From positions 1-31,936 of IMG/VR virus record IMGVR_UViG_3300036985_000797: DNA of 31,936 nt; one strand, 5' to 3'. Under the pieces are notes generated by a model. The model saw nothing but the letters and a program-made list of their open reading frames with translations, ran no database searches and was not told where the DNA came from. Origin of the DNA: a virus. Of this stretch, positions 8,040 to 15,172 are shown piece after piece. Numbering within the stretch: the stretch's first letter is position 1; each line of letters opens with the position of its first letter. The translations under genes and the position numbers were made by a program.

Positions 8040-8704
8040 CAGGTCACCGCCTGTCTAAATTGACCAGAACGATAAGCATCCTGACGCTCCATACCATCGC
8101 CCAGACGTTTAGCCAACGCAAGTGCTTCTTGGTATTTACCGTTGTACAACGCCATCATGTCTTGCTCACCCTTCATGTAAGTGTAAGCCTCAACCAAAGA
8201 GCCATATAAAAGCACAGAATCAAAGTTGTCGCCAAGCCATGTAGTCGATGCTGTAACGATGGACTCAGGGTAATAGTAATAGTGCAACTCAACAGGGTAG
8301 TTAGCGTCAGGTGTTGGGCCTAGAATAAAAGTTAATTCCGCGTCATTAGACGACTGAGGGCCAAACAATGCGTAGTACTTTGGAGTGCCAGTATCATTAG
8401 CTCTTGGGTACGCTTGACGGATAAAGTTGACATCTTTGTTCAACATATACTCATAGTCACCCGAGGCTAACGTGCCATCCACAACTGCAAATGAATACAC
8501 CGCCAAAAAGTCAGAAGGGCACGACACATACTTGTTATCTACCGTGGTAGTGCCTGTTACATTCTTACGAAGTGATGGGAACTGAACGGTGTTGTAAATA
8601 CGCTGCTCAGCCTGCGTAACGAACACGGGGATATTAGCCACGAAATCTGCTTCCGTGTTCTCCGTGTACGCTTGAATAGCAGCGCTAAGTGCGGCGTAGT
8701 TCAT
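8039..8704 (-). CDS. head-tail adaptor protein candidate, SU10-like (221 aa)
   Basis: The N-terminal helix and the segment DFVANIPVFVTQAEQRIYNTVQFPSLRKNVTG are characteristic of the phage adaptor family I associate with phage SU10. YYYYPESIVTASTTWLGDNFDSVLLYGSLVEAYTYMKGE follows, then a helical C-terminus (YNGKYQEALALAKRLGD). Such adaptors dock onto the portal ring and connect it to the tail nozzle. It is the third gene below the neck/tail-tube-like gene at 9534. The family name is from memory and was not searched. Confidence 0.8.
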   Translation of the reverse strand: MNYAALSAAIQAYTENTEADFVANIPVFVTQAEQRIYNTVQFPSLRKNVTGTTTVDNKYVSCPSDFLAVYSFAVVDGTLASGDYEYMLNKDVNFIRQAYPRANDTGTPKYYALFGPQSSNDAELTFILGPTPDANYPVELHYYYYPESIVTASTTWLGDNFDSVLLYGSLVEAYTYMKGEQDMMALYNGKYQEALALAKRLGDGMERQDAYRSGQFRQAVT

Positions 8705-8901
8705 GCCATTGGGCCTCTAGACATTAAACCTTTAGTAGCGCAGCCTGTACCGCGCATCTTGATGCCTGACGTTTTGACGCCGGGATAGTCATTACTATGG
8801 GTGTTAGCCACAGAGACGTTGGCATCTTTCATATACTTCTTGTTGTCGCTCACGCCAGCAGGCTGGATGGGAGCGGGTTTGGGTGACTTGTATGTAGCCA
8901 T
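8701..8901 (-). CDS. small conserved phage protein with GTGCATKG motif (66 aa)
   Basis: A short, Lys/Gly-rich, probably disordered protein. Its C-terminus (KMRGTGCATKGLMSRGPMA) is a pattern I recognise from many small proteins in environmental podophage structural operons (RGTGxATKGxxxRGP). The function is unknown. Its stop overlaps the adaptor gene's ATG (ATGA arrangement), so translation is coupled. Confidence 0.8.
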   Translation of the reverse strand: MATYKSPKPAPIQPAGVSDNKKYMKDANVSVANTHSNDYPGVKTSGIKMRGTGCATKGLMSRGPMA

Positions 8902-8903
8902 GA

Positions 8904-9095
8904 TTAGCCTCCACGACCAACAGAGCGCTGGTTCATTACTTTAGCCATGTTGCGACCATACTTAAGCATGTCGCTGTTTGTCTTGCCACCAGCACGAAGT
9001 TTGGTTGGGGTCTTACCGGGGTGCATGTTTTTCTCATGCTTGCCAACAGCAGACTTAATCATCTTTTTGTCTTGGGCTAAATCTTTCTTGTCCAT
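8904..9095 (-). CDS. small basic phage protein (63 aa)
   Basis: A highly basic protein beginning MDKKDLAQDKKMIKSAVGKHEKNMHPGK and ending VMNQRSVGRGG. The pattern DLAQDKKxIKxAVxKHExxxHPGKxxTKLRxGGKT recurs in environmental podophage structural operons, by recollection. There are two nucleotides between its stop and the next start. A nucleic-acid- or head-associated role is possible given the charge, but nothing proves it. Confidence 0.8.
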   Translation of the reverse strand: MDKKDLAQDKKMIKSAVGKHEKNMHPGKTPTKLRAGGKTNSDMLKYGRNMAKVMNQRSVGRGG

Positions 9096-9105
9096 GTTCG
9101 ACTCC

Positions 9106-9534
9106 TTATGTCGTTATAACCGTAACTGTACCAACTTCTATGTTTAAAACCAAGTAGTTTGGTGTTAAACCGTCATCAGGGCCCCGTGCCCCACCAACAG
9201 GGTTCCACCCCCATTGAAAAACTCTACTACCCTGCTCTGGAAACCCATTAGCATCCACTGCGGTGCTGTTGGTATTTGTAAGCTGCAACCCGCTTAAACC
9301 AGACTGATAATAGCTGCGATCAGGGCGAGGATTCCTCAAGCCTTGTGGGTCATCAACCGGATACATACCCAGTTGCAACTGCGGCTGATCGGGATCCCAG
9401 CACTCAGGGCAAACCAACAAGTCGTAATTCTTTGTCTTGATGATCTCTTTACGCAATACTTTTAGCTTGAACCGCTGGTCACAACGGTCGCACTGCGCAA
9501 TCGCCCACTTGCCAGAAGCAAACCGATTACCCAT
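9106..9534 (-). CDS. zinc-ribbon neck-region protein (142 aa)
   Basis: The frame is open upstream, but the likely start is the ATG at 9534-9532, which overlaps the TGA of the neck gene by one base. This gives MGNRFASGKWAIAQCDRCDQRF. Two Cys pairs (CDRC near residue 15 and CPEC near residue 43) suggest a zinc ribbon. The conserved stretch CPECWDPDQPQLQLGMYPVDDPQ follows, then a beta-type C-terminus. I recall this family in the neck region of environmental podophages; a virion role is inferred. The longer frame would overlap its neighbour by 82 bp. Confidence 0.83.
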   Translation of the reverse strand: MGNRFASGKWAIAQCDRCDQRFKLKVLRKEIIKTKNYDLLVCPECWDPDQPQLQLGMYPVDDPQGLRNPRPDRSYYQSGLSGLQLTNTNSTAVDANGFPEQGSRVFQWGWNPVGGARGPDDGLTPNYLVLNIEVGTVTVITT

Positions 9535-10481
9535 CAGGTGCCTCCAATATACTGCTGACGAGGTACAAACCGCACAGCGGCCTTCTCTCGGTCTTCCGTA
9601 GCCGCTAACTCCCAAGCCTCATCGTATTGCTGCTTTAGTACAGGCAGGCGCTCAGCGCCCCCGGCAATCTTCAAAGCCAAATAGTACGACAGGCCAGCGG
9701 CCAAACATGGAATAAATCTAAACGGCACGTCCATCACATTCACACCGCCACCCGCATCTTGAGTGCGGCGCAAGCGCCAGTAAACAAACGTGTATTGTTG
9801 TGCTGAATCTGGAGTCGGCCAAACCGTAATGGCTGGAACCTGCGCCCAGTACACGGTGACTGCGGCTGTATGACCCACAGCAATCGTATCTTGCTGGCCA
9901 CGGAAACAGTTGTAGAGCGTACCGGTCTTAGAGTTTGCGTTCTGCGTGATGTAGCCGTAGTTGATGATCTCGTCATCAATCTTTACAAAGCCAGTAGCAG
10001 GAAGACCCGTCACGTCGTTCAGCACAATCTCTGTGCTTGTGGCTGTGATAGTCGTTGTAAGAGTTGCGGCAACGGGAGAGTTTTGGCCGTTGAAACGCTG
10101 AATCCAGACCTGAATAGGTCGGGCTTGTTGAATTTTGTTGGGGATCGTAGCGTAAGTAGAAACACTAATACGCGTGATTGTTAAGTCGGCCTGATTGTTC
10201 TGGATGTTGGCACTTGTACGTATAACGTGCTCAATCAAATCTACCGTGTCGTCCGGTAAAGCGTACGTGTTTTGCCCCTGTGTCAGAGTGATTTCACCCT
10301 GCTCGATCGTCCACATATTGATGCCGCGATTGGCCCAATCTGCAAACATGATGTTCAAACTGCGGCGTGCAGTACGCAGGTCATAGCCAGTACGCAGTTC
10401 ACCACCGGCGCGTTCAAACGCCTCCTCGACTAATTCATCGAGTTGGAGATTAAAGCTTGATGCGCCAGAAGTAATTGCCAT
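9534..10481 (-). CDS. neck/tail-tube (TubA/gp4-like) protein candidate (315 aa)
   Basis: The N-terminal helices (LDELVEEAFERAGGELRTGYDLRTARRSLNIMFADWANRG) followed by INMWTIEQGEITLTQGQNTYALPDDTVDLIE match the arrangement of podovirus tail-tube or head-completion proteins below the portal. A middle beta insertion (about residues 140-205, ATSTEIVLNDVTGLPATGFVKIDDE) looks like a small beta barrel. The C-terminal helix FRFIPCLAAGLSYYLALKIAGG follows. The likely role is a neck component that connects portal to tail. Assignment to T7 gp11-like or P22 gp4-like is by pattern only. Confidence 0.8.
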   Translation of the reverse strand: MAITSGASSFNLQLDELVEEAFERAGGELRTGYDLRTARRSLNIMFADWANRGINMWTIEQGEITLTQGQNTYALPDDTVDLIEHVIRTSANIQNNQADLTITRISVSTYATIPNKIQQARPIQVWIQRFNGQNSPVAATLTTTITATSTEIVLNDVTGLPATGFVKIDDEIINYGYITQNANSKTGTLYNCFRGQQDTIAVGHTAAVTVYWAQVPAITVWPTPDSAQQYTFVYWRLRRTQDAGGGVNVMDVPFRFIPCLAAGLSYYLALKIAGGAERLPVLKQQYDEAWELAATEDREKAAVRFVPRQQYIGGT

Positions 10482-10714
10482 TATCTAAAGCCTGCTGTTT
10501 TCTTTGCGATCTTTTTTGGTTGGGCTACAAATTGTTTCCCGGCCTTTTTGCCCTTACGCTTCGCCAACGTTGTTGCAGCGTACTCAGCAGGGCTGAGACT
10601 TTTGATCGCAGCGCTTGGAAGATATCTTTCACCCGTGTCAGAAGAGCGTTTACCACTTTTGGTTCTCCATTTTTGGTCGCCCCAGTCCTTCAATGATTTC
10701 TGAGGCGCTTTCAA
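10481..10714 (-). CDS. small basic phage protein, DUF5872-like, TTG start (77 aa)
   Basis: The recognisable domain spans nearly the whole product: SLKDWGDQKWRTKSGKRSS, GERYLPSAAIKSLSPAEYAATTLAKRKGKKAGKQF, then QPKKIAKKTAGFR. I associate it with DUF5872, of unknown function. The likely start is TTG at 10714, overlapping the stop of the gene before it (ATTGA) with a G-rich stretch about 8 nt upstream. An open frame extends to 10780, but that part overlaps the previous gene and does not resemble the family. The stop TAA overlaps the next ATG. Confidence 0.72.
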   Translation of the reverse strand: MKAPQKSLKDWGDQKWRTKSGKRSSDTGERYLPSAAIKSLSPAEYAATTLAKRKGKKAGKQFVAQPKKIAKKTAGFR

Positions 10715-10986
10715 TCTCGGTAACCCCCGCCAGCCGCCTTGTACTTCTTGGCAACTAACTGCGCTTTGCGTGCTGACCACTGACCTGCGCCAGTTCCTTG
10801 GGTCGCTGCGGCCTTTACTTGGGACACAATCCTCTTGCGAAGACTGGGCTTTGTGTAATTACCGGCAGCGTTTACTTTACCACCATCAGCGTACTGAGTG
10901 AAGTCGGTGTCATCCCTGCGAGACTTACGTTTCGCATTTGGCATTTTGCTAGGGTTTATGTCCCCCATACCTCGGGATGCCATCAT
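10711..10986 (-). CDS. small basic phage protein (91 aa)
   Basis: An Arg/Lys-rich N-terminus (NAKRKSRRDDTDFTQYADGGK) leads to AAGNYTKPSLRKRIVSQVKAAATQGTGAGQWSARKAQLVAKKYKAAGGGYRD. I recognise the second half from many environmental podophages (GxWSARKAQLxAKxYxxxGGGY); it has no known function. It is part of the run of small basic proteins between capsid and neck genes. DNA binding, or packaging into the head with DNA, is possible but unproven. Confidence 0.8.
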   Translation of the reverse strand: MMASRGMGDINPSKMPNAKRKSRRDDTDFTQYADGGKVNAAGNYTKPSLRKRIVSQVKAAATQGTGAGQWSARKAQLVAKKYKAAGGGYRD

Positions 10987-10995
10987 AGTTTCACC

Positions 10996-11580
10996 TCAAT
11001 ACATCTTGCAGTTAGTCTTACCACGAGTGGCAATACCGTCGGCACGCTTAGAAGCAGTCATACCGCCAGAAGCCATCTTCTTGACTTTACCACCACGCTT
11101 CATGCCATCGCCTTTGTAGCTTTCTTCGCTAGGTAAACGAGTACCGTCTTCATAGCGACCAGAATACTCTCTGCGGGCTTTTTCGTTAGCGTCAGTTTCA
11201 CGTCGATAGTTATCAACTTCTTCTTCATCTAAACGAGCTTTAGCATCTTTGGACAACTCAACCTTATCGCGTCGGCTAGCTGCTTTTTCAGCGGCGCTTC
11301 CAAGGCCAGACTTCTCAACCATCTTTTTACCGAGACCAGTCTTTTCGTCAATTGCACGGCCAACTCCGTAGCCAATTTCAAACGCAGCTACACCAGCACC
11401 ACGGCGTCCAACCTTGCGGTTTTCAGCACGTTTGCCAGCTTCACGAACGGCATCTTTAGCGCCGCCAGTAAGTTTAGAAGAATCTACTTCACGGCCCTTT
11501 TTAGCCTTAGCAGTATCTTCGCGGTCACGAGCAACTACGTCGTCTCTGAGCCCGGGTAGGTTGTCCCATCTTGTAGCCAT
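10996..11580 (-). CDS. basic coiled-coil protein with shared C-terminal tag (194 aa)
   Basis: A highly charged protein with Ala/Lys/Arg-rich helices (DAVREAGKRAENRKVG, KDAKARLDEEEVDNYRRETDANEKARREY). A more apolar Gly-containing segment lies near residue 60 (GAGVAAFEIGYGVGRAI). It ends KRGGKVKKMASGG then ASKRADGIATRGKTNCKMY. The last 18 residues are nearly identical to the end of the next gene's product (11590-11892), although the rest is unrelated. I infer that the tail is a common targeting or assembly signal. Confidence 0.82.
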   Translation of the reverse strand: MATRWDNLPGLRDDVVARDREDTAKAKKGREVDSSKLTGGAKDAVREAGKRAENRKVGRRGAGVAAFEIGYGVGRAIDEKTGLGKKMVEKSGLGSAAEKAASRRDKVELSKDAKARLDEEEVDNYRRETDANEKARREYSGRYEDGTRLPSEESYKGDGMKRGGKVKKMASGGMTASKRADGIATRGKTNCKMY

Positions 11581-11589
11581 GATTGCCCC

Positions 11590-11892
11590 TTAATACATTT
11601 TGCAGTTAGTTTTGCCACGTGAGGCAATGCCGTCTGCTCGCTTAGAAGCTGAGCCAACTGACCCGCCCTTAGCCTTGTTTTCGGTAGTCAAAGAACTATT
11701 GTAGTCAGCTTCATTTTTAGCGGTTTCTTTAGCTTCTTTGGCTGCATTCATAGCTGCCTGTTTGCTATCCGAATAAACAACATCGCTTTGAGACCCGGGT
11801 TTGCGCCTAGGTTTGTAGTTCTTCATAGCTTCTTTACCGCCTACGCGTTCCATTTGCGTATAAACGTCGCTGTACAATTTTTCATCTCTCAT
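11590..11892 (-). CDS. small basic protein with shared C-terminal tag (100 aa)
   Basis: It begins MRDEKLYSDVYTQMERVGGKEAMKNYKPRRKPGSQSD. A charged helix follows, then KAKGGSVGSASKRADGIASRGKTNCKMY. Its tail differs at one residue (Ser for Thr) from the end of the 10996-11580 product. The DNA encoding the tails is also similar but carries synonymous differences, so the duplication is not very recent. Function unknown. Confidence 0.82.
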   Translation of the reverse strand: MRDEKLYSDVYTQMERVGGKEAMKNYKPRRKPGSQSDVVYSDSKQAAMNAAKEAKETAKNEADYNSSLTTENKAKGGSVGSASKRADGIASRGKTNCKMY

Positions 11893-11901
11893 GATGTTTC
11901 C

Positions 11902-12351
11902 TTAGCAGGACTTGCCGCCCATGTTCATCTTCTTCATGCCGCCAGCTTTCATGCCCAGAGGCTTACTGCCCTTCATTGCAACCATAGTGCCCTTTGACAA
12001 GCCTTTTGATTGAACGGCGTGCTCGCCCTTACCTTTGTTGCCGCCAGATTTAACAGCGCCCATTTTGGCTGTAGTGATACCGTTACCGGCGCTGCCGCCT
12101 TTTGCCATTTTCTTTGTAGCCATAATTCCACCTTCTTTCATAATTGACATCTTGCCATGAAGTGTCTTAGGTTTGTTAACTTTTTGAAGATCGGCACGTG
12201 ACGTGTCAGTGTCTTTACCAAACTTCATCCCCTTGCTTTTCTCACTAAACTCTTTTGCAACTTTTACAGGAACGCCAGATGCTTTAGCAAACGCTGGGTT
12301 GTGAGCCGCAGCGTCCATAAACTTCTTTTGTTTTGCGCTAACCGAGGGCAC
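11902..12351 (-). CDS. basic Lys/Gly/Met-rich virion-region protein (149 aa)
   Basis: The N-terminus SVSAKQKKFMDAAAHNPAFAKASGVPVKVAKEFSEKSKG is a motif I know from environmental phage and prophage proteins of unknown function. The remainder is low-complexity, with Lys, Gly and Met (KKMAKGGSAGNG, GMKAGGMKKMNMGGKSC). High positive charge suggests interaction with DNA or with acidic capsid surfaces. The gene overlaps the upstream membrane-protein gene by 14 bp. Confidence 0.8.
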   Translation of the reverse strand: MPSVSAKQKKFMDAAAHNPAFAKASGVPVKVAKEFSEKSKGMKFGKDTDTSRADLQKVNKPKTLHGKMSIMKEGGIMATKKMAKGGSAGNGITTAKMGAVKSGGNKGKGEHAVQSKGLSKGTMVAMKGSKPLGMKAGGMKKMNMGGKSC

Positions 12352-12586
12352 TTCGTTGCTCCTTCATAAAGTCGTCTATCTTGCTTTCTAAGCGGTCAAG
12401 ACGTGCTAATACGCGGTTGATGTCATTGTGTACGTCAGCCTTGGTAACGTATTTCTCAGCATTCTCTTCACGAGTTTTGCTCAAAAGAATGCTCAGGCGT
12501 TTCACTTCATCGTGAGACACCTTTACCCAGAACACCAGCAGTGCTGATGCAAAGGAAAGTATTACGTTCCAAACCATCAGTTCCAT
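12338..12586 (-). CDS. membrane-anchored coiled-coil protein, holin-like candidate (82 aa)
   Basis: A single hydrophobic helix at about residues 4-21 (MVWNVILSFASALLVFWV) is followed by a charged coiled coil (DEVKRLSILLSKTREENAEKYV, DINRVLARLDRLESKIDDFMKEQ). Small phage proteins with this layout are sometimes annotated as holins or Rz-like. The gene is embedded among head genes and no endolysin is near, so lysis is not certain. A second in-frame ATG at 12577 is possible. The upstream gene's TGA lies 2 nt before the ATG. Confidence 0.72.
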   Translation of the reverse strand: MELMVWNVILSFASALLVFWVKVSHDEVKRLSILLSKTREENAEKYVTKADVHNDINRVLARLDRLESKIDDFMKEQRSALG

Positions 12587-12587
12587 T

Positions 12588-12833
12588 TCAGCAGTTCCAA
12601 GCTCTCAAAGATTTATTGATGCGTGAGTTCGGGTCTTTGGCCGTCTTCTCGCTTGTCAATTTCTTTTTCATGCCAGTCATCCTTGCGCAGAAAGAGTCTC
12701 GGCGTGAGCCGCCTTCCGGCTGGGGAGGTTTCAAATTCATTCCTTGCTTTTTGGCGGAGGCTCGACCCTTGGCATTCAAGCCACCCTTGGGATTCTTGCC
12801 TTCTTTCCTCTGCCATGCTGGGGACTTAGCCAT
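12588..12833 (-). CDS. small phage protein, DUF6321-like (81 aa)
   Basis: The start chosen is ATG 12833-12831, giving MAKSPAWQRKEGKNPKGGLNAKGRAS and an 8-bp overlap with the previous gene. The sequence SFCARMTGMKKKLTSEKTAKDP, then SRINKSLRAWNC, is the strongly conserved core of a family I associate with DUF6321, common in environmental phages. It is basic with two Cys and has no known function. The longer frame starting at 12893 lies mostly inside the neighbouring gene and is not favoured. Confidence 0.83.
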   Translation of the reverse strand: MAKSPAWQRKEGKNPKGGLNAKGRASAKKQGMNLKPPQPEGGSRRDSFCARMTGMKKKLTSEKTAKDPNSRINKSLRAWNC

Positions 12834-13107
12834 AGAACACCGTAATGTTTGAACTGCCGGGGACATCCGCATAAACATCGGTGGTAAAGACAATACCTTC
12901 GCCGGGGATGCCTACATAGAAAGGCACCAAACTTGTAGAAACGGCAATAACAAGTCTAGTAGTACCGCTTGCACCGCCATCCTTCAGGATAACATCGCCA
13001 GCAGTACCGTCACCTGTAATTTGAATACCTTTAACACGCGTACGGAAAGAAAGCAAAGAGCCGTCACCCGTGATGTGTACGGCTTTTACGTCATATTGCA
13101 TCGTCAT
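12826..13107 (-). CDS. small beta-rich structural protein (93 aa)
   Basis: The start at ATG 13107 has AAGGAG seven bases upstream. Two short repeats near the N-terminus (VKAVHITGDGSLL and VKGIQITGDGTAG) and later beta strands (TRLVIAVSTSLVPFYVGIPGEGIVF) suggest a beta-sandwich. It follows a terminator-like hairpin at 13122-13141, so it may be partly independent of the head genes. A minor head or decoration protein is plausible but unproven. Confidence 0.8.
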   Translation of the reverse strand: MTMQYDVKAVHITGDGSLLSFRTRVKGIQITGDGTAGDVILKDGGASGTTRLVIAVSTSLVPFYVGIPGEGIVFTTDVYADVPGSSNITVFYG

Positions 13108-13121
13108 AATCAATCTCCTTT

Positions 13122-13141
13122 AAAAACGGGGCCAAAGCCCC
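13122..13141 (-). terminator. rho-independent terminator/attenuator, minus strand
   Basis: On the minus strand a GGGGC-TTTG-GCCCC hairpin is followed by G and five T. It lies between the 13151 gene's stop and the RBS of the 12826 gene. It may reduce read-through from head genes into the small-protein operon. Confidence 0.65.
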
Positions 13142-13150
13142 ACGGGTTGA

Positions 13151-13438
13151 TTAGGAAGGAGTAACCGTAGTAGCGTTAGAGCCGTACCAAACAGAACCTG
13201 CGGTAGCGCCAGAAGCGGTGTAAATCACGCCAGTAGCGATGTCTACAACGGTTTTGCCAGTCACTTTGCCAGTGGTGTTGATAGCGTTTGCAATAGCGCC
13301 AAGGGCTGCAGCGGTAGCGGTGGGGAGAATAATGGTTCCTGTAACAGTGCCTGTAACATTGCCTGTGACGTTACCTGTGAAGTCGCCGATAAAGCCGTTT
13401 GCGGATGCTACTGGGCCATTAAAACTTGTGCGTGCCAT
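13151..13438 (-). CDS. head fibre/decoration-like protein (95 aa)
   Basis: It begins MARTSFNGPVASANGFIGDF, followed by TGNVTGNVTGTVTGTI, a short-period repeat typical of phage head fibres and beta-helical spikes. The C-terminus is Ala/Thr-rich (ATGVIYTASGATAGSVWYG). It is the first gene after the capsid terminator. The start has AAGGA six bases upstream, directly following an RNA region with pseudoknot potential. A surface head-fibre role is inferred. Confidence 0.82.
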   Translation of the reverse strand: MARTSFNGPVASANGFIGDFTGNVTGNVTGTVTGTIILPTATAAALGAIANAINTTGKVTGKTVVDIATGVIYTASGATAGSVWYGSNATTVTPS

Positions 13439-13449
13439 GATGTGTCCTT

Positions 13450-13505
13450 ACATGCAAGTTGGGGTGTTCTGTCTGCATGTCGTCAGCCGGGACTGTCAGA
13501 ACACC
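13450..13505 (-). promoter_or_regulatory. candidate H-type pseudoknot in mRNA leader
   Basis: In the minus-strand transcript a 9-bp stem (GGTGTTCTG 13505-13497 with CAGAACACC 13471-13463) interleaves with a 7-bp stem (ACATGCA 13480-13474 with TGCATGT 13456-13450). Loop lengths are 16, 2 and 6 nt. The last strand directly abuts the AAGGA Shine-Dalgarno (13449-13445) of the 13151-13438 gene. The complementarity is direct observation; folding and regulation are inference. Confidence 0.5.
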
Positions 13506-13535
13506 GGAAAGCCCGGATTGAAAGCAATATACACC

Positions 13536-13563
13536 AAAAGAAAAGGGGGCACAAGGCCCCCTT
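13536..13563 (-). terminator. rho-independent terminator after capsid gene, minus strand
   Basis: The minus strand reads AAGGGGGC-CTTGT-GCCCCCTT followed by TTCTTTT, a GC-rich stem with a U-tract 10 bases past the capsid gene's stop. It probably ends or trims the packaging/head transcript and sets high expression of the capsid gene. Confidence 0.85.
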
Positions 13564-13573
13564 CTCACTTTTA

Positions 13574-14485
13574 TCAGGTCGAACCTGAAGATCCAAACAT
13601 ACCGAGAGGATCAGACCAGCCGAAGCTATAACGCTCACGAGCCTTATAGCGAACGTTACCTGTGTCGAAGTCGCCGTCCATGCTGTTTTGCAGCGGTGTA
13701 CGAACGAAGTGCTTCAGACCGTTAGGCACGTCAGTGGTCAAGAACCAACCGTTTGTGTCTGTCAAGAAGTGATTGACAGTGTAACCTTCAGGGATTGCGC
13801 CCATTTGCTTCAACGCGTTGATATCGTTGTCAGCAGTAGCTACACGCAACTCAGTGTCCAACAGGCGCTTGGCCGTGAACATCAAAGCTGGAGGAACAAT
13901 CAACTTCTTAGGCTTAGCAGCAATCAGCAAACCACGCTCATCTGTCCAAGCAGCGATTTGAATAACGGCGGCTTCCAAGGAAGTCTCGTTCAAGTCAGCT
14001 TGTGTAGAAGGAGTGTTGCTGTTGACGCCACCAGAGATCAAGGGGTGAGCTGTGTTAAACAAAGACACGCCATCGCCACCGGGGTAGCTAGTGGAGAAGC
14101 CGTTGTTCAAGACTGCAGCAGCCTTAACTTGCTTGGTATAAGCCATAGCACGAGCCAATGACTTGGTGTAACGAGCAGACAAGCTGTCGTACAAGTTATC
14201 TTCAATCGCTTCTTCAGTGATTGAGAAACCCAAGGCGATGGTTTCGTGTGTGTATCGAGTTGACCATGCTTCTTGTGCATTGTCATAAGCGATGGCTGAG
14301 CCCTCGTTCTTGACAGGTGCGGCTGAGAAGCCAGAAAGCTTGGTCTCTTCTTCGAATGAACGCTCAGAGGTCTCTGTTTCGTAGATCTCTTTGTGCTCTT
14401 CGCCGTAGCGAGCATACTCCATACCGAACAAAGCGTTCAGACCCGGGAGCAACTCTTTCAGCAGTTGTGCGCGTGAAATAGCCAT
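13574..14485 (-). CDS. major capsid protein (303 aa)
   Basis: An HK97-fold-type capsid protein by pattern. N-terminal helices (LLKELLPGLNALFGMEYARYGEEHKEIYETETSERSFEEET) lead to the E-loop-like region with NEGSAIAYDNAQEAWSTRYTHETIALGFSITEEAIEDN. LARAMAYTKQVKAAAVLNNGF and GVSLFNTAHPLISGG, the latter as in Mu gpT-like capsid proteins, then TDERGLLIAAKPKKLIVPP complete the A-domain. The C-terminus contains FDTGNVRYKARERYSFGWSDPLGMFG. Length and position (after scaffold candidate and head protein, before a terminator) fit the main shell protein. No long N-terminal scaffolding delta domain is seen. Confidence 0.9.
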   Translation of the reverse strand: MAISRAQLLKELLPGLNALFGMEYARYGEEHKEIYETETSERSFEEETKLSGFSAAPVKNEGSAIAYDNAQEAWSTRYTHETIALGFSITEEAIEDNLYDSLSARYTKSLARAMAYTKQVKAAAVLNNGFSTSYPGGDGVSLFNTAHPLISGGVNSNTPSTQADLNETSLEAAVIQIAAWTDERGLLIAAKPKKLIVPPALMFTAKRLLDTELRVATADNDINALKQMGAIPEGYTVNHFLTDTNGWFLTTDVPNGLKHFVRTPLQNSMDGDFDTGNVRYKARERYSFGWSDPLGMFGSSGST

Positions 14486-14500
14486 GATTTAGCTCCTTGA

Positions 14501-15157
14501 TTAAACGCCAGAAGCGATAGTGGTTGTATGAATCTCAAAGTTCCAACGAACGATGAGCTCGGGGTACACGACGTTACCAGAACCGTTAACGTATGAAGTC
14601 TCAGGGACAACATCGACAACGTTCATAGGCAATGTACCTGTAGTTGCAGAAGAGGCAACTGCAACACGGCTATCGCCAGTTGTAGTCAAACCAGTGTTCT
14701 GCACCAATGCTACGTTAGTACCAATAACGGTATATTGCGTAGTAGAGGAAGGCAACAGGCCAGAAGTGGCGTCGTTAGCTGTAGCGCCAGCAGCAATCAC
14801 TACTTTAAACAGCGTATTGGGGTCATTACACACAAAAGCGGTAATAACTGTGCCAGTAGGTGCTGCAGTTAAAGCGGGGAAGTACTGAGCAAAAATGACT
14901 TGACCTTGCGCGTTAACGTAAGAGCAACCCAAGAAGACACCAATGATCTGTGACGTAGTCACAGTTGCACGGGCGGTGTTAATAGCAGACTTGATAATCG
15001 TGCCAGAGTTAACAAGCTCTACGGCGTCGCCGTAAAAAATGCTAGTGTCGTAGCCAGAAGCAATCTGATACTGACGAGTAGCGCCCGCAAAGGGCGTACC
15101 ACCGTACAGATTGATCGGCTTGAGCCCGTAAGGGGCATTTACCGTTGGATAAGCCAT
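14501..15157 (-). CDS. head protein upstream of capsid gene (218 aa)
   Basis: The motif PYGLKPINLYGGTPFAGATRQYQIASGYDTSIFYGDAV is familiar from proteins encoded just before the capsid gene in environmental podophages. The rest is Thr/Ala/Val-rich beta sequence ending NVVYPELIVRWNFEIHTTT. It may be a head decoration or cement protein. The gap to the capsid gene is 15 bp, so the two are probably co-expressed. The function is inferred from synteny. Confidence 0.83.
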   Translation of the reverse strand: MAYPTVNAPYGLKPINLYGGTPFAGATRQYQIASGYDTSIFYGDAVELVNSGTIIKSAINTARATVTTSQIIGVFLGCSYVNAQGQVIFAQYFPALTAAPTGTVITAFVCNDPNTLFKVVIAAGATANDATSGLLPSSTTQYTVIGTNVALVQNTGLTTTGDSRVAVASSATTGTLPMNVVDVVPETSYVNGSGNVVYPELIVRWNFEIHTTTIASGV

Positions 15158-15172
15158 AAAAGACTCCTAAAT

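Noticed and set aside
12338-12586. Firm call as holin
   Set aside because: One transmembrane helix plus coiled coil would fit, but there is no endolysin or spanin nearby and the gene lies among head genes; kept as candidate only.
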